A stretch of DNA of 9,810 nucleotides from Candidatus Brocadia sp. (lineage in GTDB: Bacteria; Planctomycetota; Brocadiia; Brocadiales; Brocadiaceae): assembly GCA_030837935.1 (NCBI GenBank), contig JAUQXU010000234.1, forward strand, positions 1-9,810, given 5' to 3'. A model generated the notes under the pieces. That model saw nothing but the letters and a program-made list of their open reading frames with translations. It did no database searches and was not told the DNA's origin. Below, in pieces: positions 1 to 7,233 of this stretch (positions are counted from its first letter, which is position 1; each line of letters starts with the position of its first letter). The translations under genes and the position numbers were made by a program.

Positions 1-429
1 AACTTCTTTGTACGGCACTATTATATAAAAATCGGTACATTTAGTAAGCAATTGCCTTGCAACTTCGATCTGGTTTGACAAATGTTCAAAAACATTAGAG
101 CTAACAATCACATCAGCGTCTGGGACCTGAGTGTAATCGCAATTGATAAATTGAGCGATATTGCCATACCGTTCTTTGCACTTTGCAATTGCTGCTTGCG
201 ATATGTCCACACCAATCAATGATGCACATTTGTATTGCTCTCGATAGATTGGCATGGCCTCTCCAAGAGCACAACCAAAATCAAGAATTTTTCCAGAGAA
301 CTCTGCTGGGATTCTTAGATAGCGCACCAGTGTCTTTGCAAAAAGAGTCGTTTGCTGACGACCCATTTTGGCTTCCCAGTCCCCCAATGCAAATCGGTTC
401 TCCCAATAATTTTTTGTATTGATGCTCAT
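1..429 (-). CDS. SAM-dependent class I methyltransferase, partial (3' end beyond window)
   Basis: The reading frame is open from an ATG at 427-429 to the window edge, giving the first 143 residues. Residues 47-60 contain a glycine-rich SAM-binding motif I (KILDFGCALGEAMP). An acidic strand end follows at 72-76 (IGVDI), the usual ribose-binding position, and a motif IV-like stretch, NVFEHL, lies at 112-117. This is the pattern of the small-molecule methyltransferases of the Methyltransf_11/23/25 type that often sit in polysaccharide clusters and methylate a sugar or its precursor; the substrate cannot be read here. The start is supported by AGGAA 6-7 bases upstream. The flippase stop codon lies only 16 bases upstream of this start, so the two genes are almost certainly co-transcribed. 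The C-terminal half, which usually sets specificity, is not visible. Confidence 0.85.
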   Translation of the reverse strand, partial: MSINTKNYWENRFALGDWEAKMGRQQTTLFAKTLVRYLRIPAEFSGKILDFGCALGEAMPIYREQYKCASLIGVDISQAAIAKCKERYGNIAQFINCDYTQVPDADVIVSSNVFEHLSNQIEVARQLLTKCTDFYIIVPYKEV

Positions 430-445
430 AATTTTCCTATGTTTA

Positions 446-1816
446 TCAACAGCGCATGCACCGTTGTTTAACCATAGCCAGAAGATAGTAGGCAAAGCCA
501 AATACCCATATTGTGTGGAAAATGTAACCTACTACTCTTGCAGTGGCCAAACCGAGAGAACCCAAATTAATCAGTAATAGCGTGCTTACGACAAAGGTAA
601 GGGCCCAGCCACTATTCATAGCAAACCCGATCCACATTTTTCCAGATGCTGCAATAAACTGTCCAACAGGTGTTTGTATAGCGACGAGTCCGGTCGTCAA
701 GAGAACAACAACAAGGGTCGGCCAGCCGCTCCTGAAACCATCGCCATAAAGATTCATTATGTAAGGGCTGGCAATGCTTGCTAATAGTACAAATGGTAAC
801 ACTAATAGCGCGTTCACCTTTATCGCGAGACCCATTGTTTTCATAGACTGTCTTGTCTCTTTTTGACCAAACTTTTCAGAAAGAACAGGTAACACAACCT
901 GGCCTAGTAAACCCGGAAGAAACAACAGTATGGCATACCATTGATTTGCGGCACTGAAAATGCCCATCTCACCATATCCATCAGGCTGATTGACCAATAG
1001 TGCGCTGCATATCCAATTAACAGGGCCGACCATAGCTCCGCTGAGAACTGCAGGCAAACTGAACTTCCACAGAATAGCAAATTCACTTCTGCATTTTCTG
1101 AGAGTAAAAGGAACACCGTATCGCCGTACTTCCTTGCGCAGGGCAAAATGATTGAGCAACCAATTAAAGCCGAGATTGATCGTCAGCGCCCAGACCGCGC
1201 CGGTAATGTCGCCGAAGTATGCCCCCCCTACAAGGATAGGGAATGAGATCAGGCCAACAAAAAGGTTGACATAGGCGATGGTCTTGAAGGCCTCAAAACC
1301 GGACAGTGCCCCGGTCTGTGCCCCGTTGAGCGCGCTGATGAAGAGCATCACAGCGCCAATACGTAGCACACCCGCCAGGTGCGGGGCATTAATAGTATGT
1401 TGTGCAAGCCAGGGGGCGAACATGACCAGTCCCAATGCCATTAGTCCGCCGGTGGCCATGGCGACCAGCCCGGAAAGGCCGATTATCCGTCCGGCTCGCT
1501 CGGGATCACTGAGGCGAAACTCGGCAACGTGTTTGGTGGCGGTCAGGCCAAGGCCGAACCCGGCGAAGGCCCCGAACATACCAACCGTGGATTGGATCAT
1601 CCCCAGTTCGCCATAGCCCGTCTTGCCCAGCATTCGGGCGACGAGGACTGAGGCGGCAAGCATCAGGCCACGCGAGATCACCGCCCCGGACATCGACCAG
1701 AACACCCCTTTTGCGAGACGGTAGCCGATTTCCGAGGCTTCCACGCGATTGAGAACCGGATGCAAAAAATCCGGGCAACATGTGTATATGGCCCTCTTGA
1801 CGCCTATGTTCAGCAT
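446..1816 (-). CDS. Wzx-type oligosaccharide flippase (polysaccharide biosynthesis/export membrane protein)
   Basis: A 456-residue, highly hydrophobic protein with roughly a dozen predicted membrane segments from about residue 38 to the C-terminus. The N-terminal region (KGVFWSMSGAVISRG, then a segment ending ARMLGKTGYGELG) is typical of the polysaccharide-specific transport branch (Wzx/RfbX, MOP superfamily), which flips undecaprenyl-linked repeat units to the periplasmic face of the inner membrane. Length agrees with the family (about 420-500). About 30 residues precede the first conserved segment, so a later start is possible, but AGGAAC about 10 bases upstream supports the ATG at 1814-1816. 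It lies 105 bp after the copolymerase/kinase gene and 16 bp before the methyltransferase. Base composition is uneven: codons for roughly residues 20-212 are clearly GC-rich while the rest is near 40-50% GC, as if the gene were a recombinant mosaic. Transported glycan unknown. Confidence 0.88.
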   Translation of the reverse strand: MLNIGVKRAIYTCCPDFLHPVLNRVEASEIGYRLAKGVFWSMSGAVISRGLMLAASVLVARMLGKTGYGELGMIQSTVGMFGAFAGFGLGLTATKHVAEFRLSDPERAGRIIGLSGLVAMATGGLMALGLVMFAPWLAQHTINAPHLAGVLRIGAVMLFISALNGAQTGALSGFEAFKTIAYVNLFVGLISFPILVGGAYFGDITGAVWALTINLGFNWLLNHFALRKEVRRYGVPFTLRKCRSEFAILWKFSLPAVLSGAMVGPVNWICSALLVNQPDGYGEMGIFSAANQWYAILLFLPGLLGQVVLPVLSEKFGQKETRQSMKTMGLAIKVNALLVLPFVLLASIASPYIMNLYGDGFRSGWPTLVVVLLTTGLVAIQTPVGQFIAASGKMWIGFAMNSGWALTFVVSTLLLINLGSLGLATARVVGYIFHTIWVFGFAYYLLAMVKQRCMRC

Positions 1817-1921
1817 GTGTGATTGTTCCTGATAAAACTTTGTAATGGGATTAAGCTTTTATTATTCAAGTATCGTTCCCTTCAATGCAAGCGGACAAGC
1901 GTGCAGGCGGGCAAGCTTACG

Positions 1922-4447
1922 CTAGCCATAATAATATTCTCCTGTTTTTGCTTGATTTAATACGGCGCCAAGGATGCGGGTTTTGTTCTCTGTCATGCAC
2001 GTAGTAACTCTGTTAATGGATTCGATGGTGACGTGACCTGATTTGATGACAAAGATTACCCCATCCGCAAAATTCAGCAGTGGCATCGCGGTATTCATGG
2101 CCTCCAACAATGGCGGCGCGTCCACGAGCACCACGTCGTACTGTTGTTTCAGGAAATACAGGTATTTTGAGAGGATCGCAGAGTAAAGGGGGCTGTCAGG
2201 GTTTATAAGGCCTGTGCCAGCCGGCAAGAGCGATATATTCAGGCCATTCACGTGTTGAACGTGAGAAAACACCTCACGCTTCAGGAATCGGCTTCCCGCT
2301 GTATTCCCCAAACGCCTGGCGATCGGTGTGTAATCCTCTTCAAAGTAGATTTTTTTATCTTCGTATATTTCGACACTCCCCGGTTCGAAGGTAAAAGTAC
2401 CATGTTTCCAGCTGAAGAGTTTCTGGAGGTGTTCCTCCATCTGTAGCTTTAAAGGGCCTTTGAGCTGCTCCTGATTCACGTAACCTGCATTGATAAGGAT
2501 GTATCCGAGCGGGAATCCCGTGCGCTGGTTTCGTTCCAGGGCATCCTTTAACTGGTCCTCGGTAATGAACCCTCCACGGAGGAGCATGGTTCCCAGACGG
2601 TTGTTAAACGGAATGTCCTTACTTTGGACATGAAATAAACGGCCATTTTCAAAGAGGGCTGTCATGCTCAGGACGTCATTTTTAATGGCGAGTTGCCCGC
2701 TGAGTCTTTTCAGGGCAATGATGGAAAACAGGTCGTCCACGCTGTAGTCTTTTAAGTTGCCCTGCGTGATGTTCTGTGCAAACACCACTTCCATGGCATG
2801 TAACAATCCATGCTCTCCGCCGCTCTCCATCCCAAACACCTGATGCAGTGACGGGTGGTGCAGGTCGGCATCCACCATGACTACGCGTAATCCACCTTTT
2901 GCCAGGTTTGTTGCCAACTTTGCCAGAACGGTGGTCTTCCCTTCTCCTTTGGTTGTGCTTTCCACCACATACACGTGTCCGTGCATGCCAGAATGCATCA
3001 GGGGCAATCTGGCTACGAAACTGCTCGAAATATCATATGATGCATATCCTTCTTTCACCGGCTTTTGCCTGTCGCGGCGATTTTCGTTCCAGGGCAGGGC
3101 AGGCGTTTTGTTCCCGTTTAAAGACCTGTCATAGGGTATTGCACCCAGTACCGGCAGTCTCAGATGTTTGGTAACGTCCTCCGGGGTTCGTACGGTTTTA
3201 TCCATATATTCCAGGAAGAAGGCGAGTCCCACACCAAAGGTCAACCCCACTACGATAGAGAGGAGGGCATTTAAAAGGATGCGCGGTTTGAACGTGGAAA
3301 GCGGCACCTCTGCATCATCCACAATGCGGATATTGCTCTTTTTCATGGTGCCGGTAAGGTTGACTTCTTTTGCCTGCGTGAGCAGGATGTCATAAATCAC
3401 CTTGTCGCTTTCGGCCTCCAGGCGCACCATGTCATAGTTAATGGCCTTTTCGCTATACGGTTTCACTACCCGCTGCGGTGTATGCTGTTGCTGCTGGTTA
3501 ATTTTTTCAAGCGCTGCGATCCGGTTCAATTCTGTCCTGATTGTTTTCCGTATGGTTTGTATTTCATCAATGATTCCCTGTTCCAGCTTTCTGATGCTGG
3601 AATCGATCTCGATTATCTTGTGGTGTTTGGGACCGTACCTGGTGGTCAGGAGCGATTTTTCTGCCTTCAGCCTGGCCAATTGTTCATGGAGATTCTGGAT
3701 AACAACATTTTGCTCGACCTCGGGTATGGAAAAGACACTGTCATCGTCAATGGTAAACGACCTGAGTTGTTTGTATTTATATTCGTACGCCGCCTTTTGT
3801 GAGGTTCCCACCTCGATTTTCTGATTAAAGAGTTGTCCCTTAAGCCAGTCCAATGCCTGCTGGGAGGCTAGTTGCTGGATATGGTTATTCCTTTCAATAA
3901 ACGTGCGCGCATGGGCATTGGCAATGAGTGCAGCCCTTTCAGGCGATGGATGCTGAAAGCCGATGTCAACCAGGTGGGTCTCGCGTAAAGGGGAGATCTC
4001 CAGATTTTTGAGGTACCACTTGATGATACGGGGGTCATTCCGGACGTCTGATTGACCGGATGAATTGCCGGGCAATGCGCTTTTCCCTTCCGCATTTCCG
4101 GCGTCCTTTAATTTACAGTCCTTCCAGAGTTCTAATTCTTCAATGACACCCTTTGCAAGGCTCCTGCTCACGAGTAATTTGTATTGTGTCTGGTAATAAC
4201 TCTTATTTTGAACATCAGAATTCATGTTAACCTTTGAGACATCTGCCATTTCATTCAGGAGTGAATCATTGTTTTCTATCATGAGCTGCGTCGTTGCCTT
4301 ATAGATGGGCGTGGCGCAGAACGATCCAACGATAACGGTGGTGACCACGACCAGAAAGAAGACGATAACCACCCATTTCCGCTTTCTGACGACGTTGAGA
4401 TAGTCGATTAAATGTACGTCCTGTTGTGATGGCATATGGTCAGGCAT
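1922..4447 (-). CDS. Polysaccharide copolymerase / BY-type tyrosine kinase (Wzc-like) with DUF4388-like domain inserted in the kinase core
   Basis: An 841-residue inner-membrane protein expected to control chain length and export of the polysaccharide. In order: a short cytoplasmic N-terminus; TM1 about 24-43; a Wzz-type periplasmic region with coiled-coil-rich stretches (about 180-370); a proline-containing segment (VPLSTFKPR, 381-389) leading into TM2 about 390-413; then a cytoplasmic P-loop kinase. The kinase shows Walker A GEGKTT (501-506), Walker A' VVMVDADLHHPS (522-533, with H where the family usually has R) and Walker B DVVLVDAPP (771-779). The C-terminus is a short tyrosine cluster, EYYYG. 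Between Walker A' and Walker B, about residues 560-732 form an extra domain resembling DUF4388 fused to a GspE-N-like helical pair (LFENGRLFHVQ, LGTMLLRGGFITEDQL, FSWKHGTFTFEPG). The usual ExxRxxR oligomerisation motif before Walker A is not recognisable. Start ATG has AAGGAA about 10 bases upstream; a second ATG at codon 5 is less well placed. Confidence 0.9.
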   Translation of the reverse strand: MPDHMPSQQDVHLIDYLNVVRKRKWVVIVFFLVVVTTVIVGSFCATPIYKATTQLMIENNDSLLNEMADVSKVNMNSDVQNKSYYQTQYKLLVSRSLAKGVIEELELWKDCKLKDAGNAEGKSALPGNSSGQSDVRNDPRIIKWYLKNLEISPLRETHLVDIGFQHPSPERAALIANAHARTFIERNNHIQQLASQQALDWLKGQLFNQKIEVGTSQKAAYEYKYKQLRSFTIDDDSVFSIPEVEQNVVIQNLHEQLARLKAEKSLLTTRYGPKHHKIIEIDSSIRKLEQGIIDEIQTIRKTIRTELNRIAALEKINQQQQHTPQRVVKPYSEKAINYDMVRLEAESDKVIYDILLTQAKEVNLTGTMKKSNIRIVDDAEVPLSTFKPRILLNALLSIVVGLTFGVGLAFFLEYMDKTVRTPEDVTKHLRLPVLGAIPYDRSLNGNKTPALPWNENRRDRQKPVKEGYASYDISSSFVARLPLMHSGMHGHVYVVESTTKGEGKTTVLAKLATNLAKGGLRVVMVDADLHHPSLHQVFGMESGGEHGLLHAMEVVFAQNITQGNLKDYSVDDLFSIIALKRLSGQLAIKNDVLSMTALFENGRLFHVQSKDIPFNNRLGTMLLRGGFITEDQLKDALERNQRTGFPLGYILINAGYVNQEQLKGPLKLQMEEHLQKLFSWKHGTFTFEPGSVEIYEDKKIYFEEDYTPIARRLGNTAGSRFLKREVFSHVQHVNGLNISLLPAGTGLINPDSPLYSAILSKYLYFLKQQYDVVLVDAPPLLEAMNTAMPLLNFADGVIFVIKSGHVTIESINRVTTCMTENKTRILGAVLNQAKTGEYYYG
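2252..2770 (-). other. DUF4388/GspE-N-like domain insertion inside the BY-kinase
   Basis: Encodes residues about 560-732 of the copolymerase/kinase. The sub-order is a DUF4388-type start (DYSVDDLFSIIALKRLSGQL), an LFENGRLFHVQ strand pair, two consecutive 'LG.ll...G.i..eqL' helical units (LGTMLLRGGFITEDQL and LGYILINAGYVNQEQL) like those at the N-terminus of type II secretion/pilus ATPases, and a closing FSWKHGTFTFEPG strand pair. DUF4388 modules are known from two-component and gliding or polysaccharide-related proteins, mostly in deltaproteobacteria and planctomycetes; the GspE-N/MshEN family includes c-di-GMP binders. Whether this copy binds a nucleotide is not visible; the MshEN signature is not clearly present. 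The normal kinase sequence resumes at GLNISLLPAGT. Confidence 0.75.
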
Positions 4448-4478
4448 AAATCACATTCCTTTTTTTAATTCAATCATT

Positions 4479-4494
4479 GTCAAAATATTTGCCA
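4479..4494 (-). promoter_or_regulatory. Weak sigma54-like -24/-12 sequence before the copolymerase gene
   Basis: On the minus strand this reads TGGCAAATATTTTGAC, close to TGGCAC-N5-TTGCW with the GG intact but the -12 GC replaced by GA. It lies about 32 bp upstream of the start codon. The -12 change usually weakens a sigma54 promoter strongly, so this is only a candidate. It could provide a second entry point for copolymerase, flippase and methyltransferase. Confidence 0.22.
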
Positions 4495-4545
4495 CAGAGA
4501 GCGCAGAAATCTTTCATGATCTTTACATTTTGTCTTTGACGTTTT

Positions 4546-4562
4546 GCAACCGGGACGGTTGC
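4546..4562. repeat. Short palindrome (7 bp stem)
   Basis: Perfect inverted repeat GCAACCG / CGGTTGC with a 3-base spacer. One of four palindromes in the interval; no T-tract on either side. Confidence 0.7.
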
Positions 4563-4591
4563 GCTACTATTTAAGCTCTCCGAATTGGCAG

Positions 4592-4611
4592 GACAAGCGT
4601 TCACGCTTGTC
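4592..4611. repeat. Short palindrome (9 bp stem)
   Basis: Perfect inverted repeat GACAAGCGT / ACGCTTGTC with a 2-base centre. It is followed at once by the self-complementary CATTATAATG (4611-4620). A related but imperfect sequence (GGACAAGCGTGCAGG...) appears in the gap before the flippase gene near 1890-1920. Confidence 0.7.
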
Positions 4612-4619
4612 ATTATAAT

Positions 4620-4639
4620 GTCAGGCGCGGACGCCTGAC
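4620..4639. repeat. Short palindrome (8 bp stem)
   Basis: Perfect inverted repeat GTCAGGCG / CGCCTGAC with a 4-base loop CGGA. It directly follows the preceding palindrome, separated by the TATA-containing sequence. Looks like a member of a dispersed palindromic repeat family rather than a gene-specific signal; that is inference. Confidence 0.7.
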
Positions 4640-4753
4640 CTACCATAGGGGGTAGGGGGGTGCGTTACGGCAAAATTACACACCCCTGTATCCCCTCTCC
4701 CCATTTTTGTGAGGACATGTTTTTAGAGGTGAATCATACAATTTTAAAATTCC

Positions 4754-4868
4754 TTAACGTTAAATCAGGTCTTCGGCTACTTTTTAATGTAGAGCGAAGA
4801 GCCTCTTCGCTCTACAACCACAACTTTGAAATTCATAACGTTAAATTAGTCCTTTAGCTACTTTAACT
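4754..4868. repeat. Direct repeat flanking a 13 bp hairpin
   Basis: A segment starting TAACGTTAAAT near 4754-4786 recurs, diverged, near 4836-4868: the first 11 bases are identical and a shared GCTACTTT follows about 10 bases later. The second copy runs into the stop codon of the dehydratase. Between them lies the palindrome at 4788-4816. This could mark insertion of a palindromic element, or a local duplication. Confidence 0.55.
4788..4816. repeat. Perfect 13 bp inverted repeat, 3-base loop
   Basis: TGTAGAGCGAAGA / TCTTCGCTCTACA around GCC. It is the strongest hairpin in this interval and lies about 47 bp downstream of the dehydratase stop codon. On the minus strand it is followed by an A-rich rather than T-rich stretch, so it is not a standard intrinsic terminator, though it could stabilise the 3' end of the dehydratase mRNA. 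Confidence 0.75.
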
Positions 4869-7163
4869 GTTGAGGTTTTCGGGCGCACTTTGACTACGCT
4901 CCGGGTGAGGCATCATTCCGGGCTGAGTCAGGAAATTGACCTTCTGCCTTCTCCTTTCGAGACTCTTTCCATAATTTTTCAGGGTATCACGGATGATTTT
5001 CTCGTGATTCTCCAGTATTGGCAAGACCTTCAATAACTCATCGAATTGCGTTTTATGGCGCTGGATATCCATTTCATCGGCTTGTGATAATACCGTGTTT
5101 GCGATGCCTTTGGGCCCGCCGGGCGGTCTTTTTTGTCTCCTTCTATCGAGGCTCTTTACATAATTTTTCAGGGTGTCCCGGATGATTTCATAATCTTCCG
5201 TTATCGGCAATACCTTGAGCAGCTTCTCAAAACCTTTGAGCATCTTTTCAATGTCTTCTCTCGAGTATCGTTCGCTATTTTTCGCAATAAATATTTTTTC
5301 ATGTCTGCTTGCAGTCGTGCCTTCTTCCGCGGTAAGAATTTCTTCAAAGAGCTTCTCGCCGGGTCTCAGGCCGGTAAATACTATGTCGATTTCTTTATAC
5401 GGTTCGAGTCCATGAATGCGTATCAAGTCCTCAGCCAGGGTTACAATGCGTATCGGCTCTCCCATATCCAGGACAAGAACTTCTCCACCGTTTCCTATGG
5501 TGGATGACTCCAGCACGAGCGACACGGCCTCCGGGATGGTCATGAAAAATCTTTGCACATCCTTATGGGTCACGGTGAGGGGCCCGCCTTTCTTTAATTG
5601 TTCCAGAAATATAGGTAACACACTTCCCCGGCTGCCTAGGACGTTACCAAACCGCACTGAGATAAAGCCGGTATTCGTACAGCCATTCAGCGCCGTACAG
5701 ATATATTCAGCCATCCTCTTTGTAGCGCCCATAATACTGGTCGGACATACGGCTTTATCCGTGGAGATCAAAATAAACTTCTCTGCCTGGTGATCTGCCG
5801 CGGCCTTTGCAACCTGATAGGTCCCAAACATATTTACCTGAACAGCCTCCCGGGCATTGATCTCCATCATGTGCACATGTTTATTGGCTGCAGCGTGAAA
5901 TACCACCTGGGGTTTAAATTTTCTGAACGTCTCATTGACTACATATTCATCCCGTATATCCCCTGTTATAAAAACCATGTTGCCCTGCACCCGCGAATGT
6001 GCTGGTTGACCGTGGAAATAATCCGGAAACAGCCTTTCCAGCCGTAGTTTTACCTTATGGAGTTCGGTTTCATCGATATCGAAAAGAACGATTTGTTTGG
6101 GCTGGAATGAACACACCTGCATAACAAGTTCGGAGCCGATAGACCCTCCGGCCCCGGTAATAAGAATCACCTTGTTTTTTAAAAAGTCTTTTATTTCCTG
6201 GTAATCTATTTGTACTTTCTGTCGTCCTAAAAGGTCTTCAATGCATATATCTTCAAGATTCTTCGTGTTGATATCCGGCCGGTGGAAATCATATATCCGC
6301 GGTACAATCTTTATCGTGTTTACCTTGAGCTGTTTTGCTGATTCATATATTTTCCTGAGGGTTTTATAATTGAGTGACGGAATGGCTATAATGATTGCCT
6401 CGATTTTATAATGAGAGACAACATCCTTTAATTTGTCTGTTGTGCCAAGGACTTTTAAACCGTGGATACATGCCCCGACCTTATTTTTGTTGTTATCCAG
6501 CATTCCTATGGGGCAATAATCTCTATACCCCTGCCTTTTCATGTCCCGCACGATCATATCTCCTGTGTTTCCGGCGCCAATAATGAGGGTTTTCTTGCCG
6601 GCATGTGTGGTTGCCCTTTTATGAATAATTTCAAAAAATAGCCTTTTAGAGAACCTCAATCCACAGAATAAAACAAAGGAAACAATTCCGTCTATGAGAA
6701 AGACGCTTCTTGGGAATCCATTGAGATGCATGTCAAAAGGGAAGATATCTGGAATAGAAGAATGAAACGTTGCCGGCAGGGGGATCAAAACAAGTATCAT
6801 CAGCATGGATATTGATGCTGTTTGTGCAACGGCAATATTTACGAGATCGTTGATGCCCACATATCTCCATGTGATTTTATAGACCTTGAAGCAATAAAAT
6901 GAAGTTAGCTTTATCAAAAGGAAAAATGGAATTACATTCATTAATAGTAATATATATTCAGAAGGAATGGTAAACTCGAAACGAATGAAAAAAGAGAGAT
7001 ACAGCGAAAATACAATTATTACAAAATCAAGGAGCAGGAAAAAAAGGAAACGTTTGAGATGCGTAGGATGCATCAGGTTATGATAAAAACCCTGAGAAAA
7101 AAATCGTGAACGATCTCTTTGATCCTGATTTTTAAAGGTTTTTGTATTCCCTGTTACGTTCAT
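4863..7163 (-). CDS. Membrane-anchored nucleotide-sugar 4,6-dehydratase (FlaA1/CapD/WbpM/PglF family)
   Basis: A 766-residue protein. Four membrane segments (about residues 37-60, 72-92, 112-132, 153-171) precede a first Rossmann-like region (GAGNTGD, 196-202) and the catalytic extended-SDR domain (TGAGGSIG, 336-343; STDKA with D469-K470; MGATK with M478 and K482, i.e. the Met-for-Tyr triad typical of WbpM/FlaA1; RPGEKLFEE further on). The family converts UDP-GlcNAc to a UDP-4-keto-6-deoxy sugar at the inner membrane, the first step to sugars such as bacillosamine or FucNAc. The frame extends 45 codons upstream to a GTG at 7298, but that stretch is the riboswitch and terminator, so I place the start at the ATG at 7161-7163, with weak GGGA upstream. 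The C-terminus is about 120 residues longer than usual and holds a duplicated basic helical unit (residues 645-678 and 707-741). Confidence 0.92.
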   Translation of the reverse strand: MNVTGNTKTFKNQDQRDRSRFFSQGFYHNLMHPTHLKRFLFFLLLDFVIIVFSLYLSFFIRFEFTIPSEYILLLMNVIPFFLLIKLTSFYCFKVYKITWRYVGINDLVNIAVAQTASISMLMILVLIPLPATFHSSIPDIFPFDMHLNGFPRSVFLIDGIVSFVLFCGLRFSKRLFFEIIHKRATTHAGKKTLIIGAGNTGDMIVRDMKRQGYRDYCPIGMLDNNKNKVGACIHGLKVLGTTDKLKDVVSHYKIEAIIIAIPSLNYKTLRKIYESAKQLKVNTIKIVPRIYDFHRPDINTKNLEDICIEDLLGRQKVQIDYQEIKDFLKNKVILITGAGGSIGSELVMQVCSFQPKQIVLFDIDETELHKVKLRLERLFPDYFHGQPAHSRVQGNMVFITGDIRDEYVVNETFRKFKPQVVFHAAANKHVHMMEINAREAVQVNMFGTYQVAKAAADHQAEKFILISTDKAVCPTSIMGATKRMAEYICTALNGCTNTGFISVRFGNVLGSRGSVLPIFLEQLKKGGPLTVTHKDVQRFFMTIPEAVSLVLESSTIGNGGEVLVLDMGEPIRIVTLAEDLIRIHGLEPYKEIDIVFTGLRPGEKLFEEILTAEEGTTASRHEKIFIAKNSERYSREDIEKMLKGFEKLLKVLPITEDYEIIRDTLKNYVKSLDRRRQKRPPGGPKGIANTVLSQADEMDIQRHKTQFDELLKVLPILENHEKIIRDTLKNYGKSLERRRQKVNFLTQPGMMPHPERSQSAPENLNS
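4941..5231 (-). repeat. Intragenic duplication in the dehydratase C-terminal tail
   Basis: Two copies of a roughly 34-codon unit lie at 5130-5231 and 4941-5045. Both encode F(E/D)xLLKVLPI, then IIRDTLKNYxKSL(D/E)RRRQK, separated by a proline/glycine-containing linker. The nucleotide copies are also clearly similar, pointing to a fairly recent duplication. The tail is beyond the catalytic domain and its role is unknown. Confidence 0.85.
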
Positions 7164-7175
7164 TTTTAATCCCGA

Positions 7176-7233
7176 AAACAAAAAAAGCCTTACTACAAAA
7201 CATTCTTTCAAAATAATTTTTGGCAGTAAGGCT
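7176..7233 (-). terminator. Intrinsic terminator forming the riboswitch expression platform
   Basis: On the minus strand AGCCTTACT (7225-7233) pairs perfectly with AGTAAGGCT (7186-7194), followed directly by TTTTTTTGTTTT. The 30-base loop can pair further (CAAAA with TTTTG). The first arm is also part of the 3' strand of the riboswitch aptamer, so aptamer and terminator exclude each other. The terminator lies between aptamer and start codon, 13 bases before the ATG, as expected for transcription-attenuation control. Confidence 0.85.

Larger units (their letters stand above)
4448..4862. other. Gene-free interval between dehydratase and copolymerase, rich in palindromes
   Basis: No convincing coding region. 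It contains four short perfect inverted repeats (listed separately) and a direct repeat that flanks the rightmost of them. Nearest the kinase start are the ribosome binding site (AAGGAA about 10 bases before ATG) and a weak sigma54-like sequence at 4479-4494. None of the hairpins is followed by a convincing T-tract on the minus strand, so I do not call a terminator; transcription from the dehydratase into the kinase may continue. Confidence 0.7.

Noticed and set aside
1886..1920. Possible hairpin/terminator after the copolymerase stop (AGCGT ... ACGCT)
   Set aside because: Only a 5 bp stem with a long loop and no T-tract; probably a decayed relative of the palindrome at 4592.
4608..4620. TATAAT on both strands in CATTATAATG as a -10 box
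   Set aside because: No acceptable -35 at 16-18 bp on either strand; it lies between two palindromes and is itself self-complementary.
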